Positions 5,944-7,749 of a DNA stretch of 7,749 bases are shown in pieces. A program made the translations under genes and the position numbers. The first letter of the stretch is position 1, and every line of letters begins with the position of its first letter. Under the pieces are notes generated by a model. That model saw only the letters and a program-made list of their open reading frames with translations. It was not told the origin of the DNA and ran no database searches. Source of the stretch: Actinomycetota bacterium (GTDB taxonomy: Bacteria > Actinomycetota > Actinomycetes > Streptosporangiales > Streptosporangiaceae); assembly GCA_003140115.1 (NCBI GenBank), contig PLIQ01000273.1, positions 4,298 to 12,046 of the forward strand. The letters run 5' to 3'.

Positions 5944-7332
5944 ATGCCATTTGTCAACCGGGTGGATGAGCTAGCGGCCCTGCAAGCGTGGTGGGAGCGA
6001 CCGGACGCACGGCCTGCGCTCGTCTGGGGCCGGAGGCGAGTGGGCAAAACGGCGCTCCTGCAGCATTTCGCCGCCGCTACAGACGCGCCAGTCGTGTTCC
6101 ACACCGGGACTGGTGAGACTGCGGCAGCAGAGATCGCCACTTTGTCCCGGCAGATAGCCGCCGTCCTGCCGGACAGGATGAGGGATCTCGCCACTGCGCC
6201 GTACGGAAGCTGGCGCGACATCCTTGATCATCTGGCACGGGCCGCTCGCGACTCACGTGTCCTTCTCATCCTCGACGAATTCCCGGAGCTGATCGGGTCG
6301 TCTCCGGCCCTGGCAGGGATTCTCCGTGCTTTTCTCGATGACGTTCACGGGCACACCCAGCTAAGGATCATCTTTTCCGGTTCGGCGATCCGGACGATCG
6401 ATGAAATGCGCGAGTACGGAGCGCCGCTGTATGGCCGGTTCGACCTGACACTGTTGCTGCATCAGTTCCGCCCACACGAGGCGGCTTTGATGCTTCCGCA
6501 TCTGGCCCCGGCGGACCGGGCCCGGGTGTACGGGATCGCGGGCGGCACGCCTTTGTATCTCTCCTGGTGGGATCAGCGCGCCTCGATTACCGAGAACCTG
6601 CTTGAACTAACCGGTCGCCCGGGTTCGCCCTTGCTGACCGAGGGGCTGCTCGTGATGGCCACCGAGGTGGGCGCCGGCGAGCATACGACCGGCGTGCTCA
6701 CTGCGATCGCGGCCGGGCGGACCAAGCACAGTGAGATCAAGGATGCCATCGGCGCCGATCCGACGCGCACCCTCGACCGTCTGGTGGAAATGCGGATTAT
6801 CGAGCGCCTGCTCCCTGTCACCGAGGAGGGCACCCGGTCACGGCGCCGCATCTACCGCATCATCGACAACTACCTTGCGTTCTACCTAGGTCCCTTGATG
6901 AGGTTCAGGGCGGAGATCGAGCGCGGTCTCGGCAAGACCATCGTGTCCTCACTAGCCGCATTCCTCGACCAGCACATGGGCCCGGTCTACGAGGAGGCAT
7001 TCCGCGAGTACCTACGGCGCGTAGCCAACCAGGGCGCACTGGGCGAGGGAATCGTGGCTGTCGGTCCTTGGTGGAGTGATGACAGCCGGCAAGAGATCGA
7101 TGCTGTGGTCCTAGCGCGGCGCGAGCTCACCCGCGTACCCGTCCTGGTTGGCGAATCCAAGTGGGCGCAGAGTGTGGACGCCGTGCGCATCAAGGCTGGC
7201 CTCATCCGCAAGGCCGCGGCCCTCACCCCCGATACCGATGAACTCAGATATGTGGTGTGCGCGAGAGACACCGTGGAGCACCCGGACACCCAGACCCGAG
7301 CGGTGACAGCTGCTGACATCTTCACCGCGTGA
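5944..7332 (+). CDS. Archaeal-type AAA/STAND ATPase with C-terminal DUF234-like PD-(D/E)XK domain
   Basis: This 462-residue soluble protein starts with the family signature FVNRVDELAAL, followed by Walker A GRRRVGKT (29-36; Lys35, Thr36), Walker B LLILDE (107-112; Asp111, Glu112) and the sensor segment IIFSGS (142-147). A winged-helix region follows (about 250-312; TGVLTAIAAG, HSEIKDAIG, then LVEMRIIERLLP and YRIIDNYLAFYL). The C-terminal domain (about 345-460) has a YEEAFREYL helix, EIDAVV (384-389) and GESKW (403-407); Asp386 followed by Glu404-Ser-Lys406 fits the PD-(D/E)XK nuclease core of DUF234. The length and order match the archaeal ATPase family (ATPase_2 plus DUF234), which is scattered in bacteria and thought to spread horizontally. 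The true function is unknown; mobile-element maintenance or defence is speculation. It stands alone with its own leaderless promoter, inverted repeat and terminator. Its codons seem to include more A/T-ending ones than neighbours, consistent with transfer; I have not counted them. Confidence 0.9.
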   Translation: MPFVNRVDELAALQAWWERPDARPALVWGRRRVGKTALLQHFAAATDAPVVFHTGTGETAAAEIATLSRQIAAVLPDRMRDLATAPYGSWRDILDHLARAARDSRVLLILDEFPELIGSSPALAGILRAFLDDVHGHTQLRIIFSGSAIRTIDEMREYGAPLYGRFDLTLLLHQFRPHEAALMLPHLAPADRARVYGIAGGTPLYLSWWDQRASITENLLELTGRPGSPLLTEGLLVMATEVGAGEHTTGVLTAIAAGRTKHSEIKDAIGADPTRTLDRLVEMRIIERLLPVTEEGTRSRRRIYRIIDNYLAFYLGPLMRFRAEIERGLGKTIVSSLAAFLDQHMGPVYEEAFREYLRRVANQGALGEGIVAVGPWWSDDSRQEIDAVVLARRELTRVPVLVGESKWAQSVDAVRIKAGLIRKAAALTPDTDELRYVVCARDTVEHPDTQTRAVTAADIFTA

Positions 7333-7376
7333 CCCGCGAGCTCACCCCGCAGGTCGCGACAGACTGCTCAGGCGAA

Positions 7377-7429
7377 GCACCACGGTCCGTTCGGCTAATG
7401 CCTTAGATCCTCCGAACGGGCCGTGGTGC
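7377..7429 (+). terminator. Strong hairpin terminator after the ATPase gene
   Basis: GCACCACGGTCCGTTCGG (7377-7394) pairs with CCGAACGGGCCGTGGTGC (7412-7429), giving an 18-bp stem with a single G-U wobble and a 17-nt loop that contains a smaller CTAA/TTAG pairing. It begins 45 nt after the ATPase stop. There is no U-run, as is common for actinobacterial hairpin terminators. The one imperfect pair is a G-U wobble in plus-strand RNA but an A-C mismatch in minus-strand RNA, which fits a role for the plus-strand transcript. Confidence 0.7.
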
Positions 7430-7496
7430 GAGGTACGGGTCGCCGAACACGCGCAGCCGAGCTGGCCTAGCGGACGATCACGTCATCAGGGGCTGC

Positions 7497-7515
7497 GCCC
7501 GGGCCTGGCCCGGGC
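7497..7515 (-). terminator. GC palindrome downstream of the malic enzyme gene
   Basis: GCCCGGGCC (7497-7505) and GGCCCGGGC (7507-7515) are perfect 9-bp inverted arms around a single base. They lie 24 nt beyond the TAA of the minus-strand gene at 7540. In RNA this would form a very stable GC stem with the innermost pairs opened as a loop. It is most likely that gene's terminator; no T-run is present. Confidence 0.5.
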
Positions 7516-7539
7516 GGGCAGCGTCATCTGTACCATCCC

Positions 7540-7749
7540 TTACCGGCTCACGACACGGTGATCGGACTGATAGCGGGGCCGCCATCTGGTGCGGTCGATG
7601 GCCTGATCGATCTGGTCATCGGTCAGCGCGGGCGCGACAGCATCGGCTACCGCGGCCTTGGCGACGGCTCTGGCCACGGCAGTCGCGGTGCCAGCGAGCT
7701 GAGCACGGTCCGGGAGCAGGGTCCCGTGCGGGTCGTGCCGGATCGTGGC
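7540..7749 (-). CDS. C-terminus of probable NAD-dependent malic enzyme (5' part outside window)
   Basis: The last 69 residues of a protein that enters from the right edge and ends at TAA (7542-7540). The segment GTLLPDRAQL, then an Ala-rich helix (TATAVARAVAKAAVADAVA), then LTDDQIDQAIDRTRWRPRYQSDHRVVSR resembles the end of bacterial NAD-malic enzymes of the MaeA type. In those, a G-x-L-x-P-P loop and the last alpha-helix precede an aromatic-rich WxPxY tail and a basic C-terminus. Malic enzyme decarboxylates L-malate to pyruvate and CO2 with NAD(P)+. The catalytic and NAD-binding parts lie outside the window, so the call rests on the C-terminal pattern only. The gene converges on the ATPase gene, and a GC palindrome follows 24 nt after its stop. 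Confidence 0.65.
   Translation of the reverse strand, partial: ATIRHDPHGTLLPDRAQLAGTATAVARAVAKAAVADAVAPALTDDQIDQAIDRTRWRPRYQSDHRVVSR

Noticed and set aside
1..7749. CRISPR array, tRNA or rRNA gene, insertion sequence or attachment site
   Set aside because: No regularly spaced repeats, cloverleaf-like segments, transposase motifs or paired terminal repeats were found by eye.

Overview
The window is very GC-rich, with codon usage dominated by G/C in third positions. Several genes start at or almost at a TANNNT -10 element (leaderless or near-leaderless), and one remnant resembles an F420-dependent NADP reductase. Together these point to an actinobacterium, probably a soil-type actinomycete. 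No taxon marker is present, so this is inference. I found no rRNA, tRNA, CRISPR array or insertion sequence.

Layout. Positions 1-4364 are read entirely on the minus strand. In transcription order they hold: a short chimeric remnant (4364-4143; F420/NADP-reductase N-terminus joined to an SGNH-hydrolase C-terminus); a 345-residue double left-handed beta-helix protein related to gamma-carbonic anhydrases (4135-3098); a single-cysteine OsmC-family protein (2910-2494); a CoA-disulfide-reductase-type flavoprotein broken by an internal deletion and frameshift (2440-1180); and the first 352 residues of a GlcD/D-lactate-dehydrogenase-type FAD oxidase that runs off the left edge (1058-1). From 4443 the plus strand takes over: an intact alpha/beta hydrolase (4459-5253), a 5'-truncated remnant of an SsuA/TauA-type ABC transporter binding protein (5284-5829), and a stand-alone archaeal-type ATPase with a C-terminal PD-(D/E)XK-like domain (5944-7332). 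The right edge holds the C-terminus of a probable NAD-dependent malic enzyme on the minus strand (7749-7540). It converges on the ATPase gene, and each gene of this pair has its own terminator-like hairpin in the gap.

How it fits together. The minus-strand genes look like metabolic and redox functions (hydroxyacid oxidation, thiol/disulfide chemistry, OsmC, a gamma-CA-like fold), but three loci in about 4.7 kb are deletion remnants. The region is therefore either decaying or carries assembly scars. The ATPase is a self-contained cassette: a 12-bp perfect inverted repeat, a leaderless promoter, one ORF and a strong terminator.

The observation I consider most worth following is in the double beta-helix protein. 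The three zinc-binding histidines of a gamma-carbonic anhydrase appear to be divided between its two repeats (one in the N-terminal repeat, two in the C-terminal repeat). This is the same 1+2 split that neighbouring subunits contribute to each active site in the classical homotrimer.
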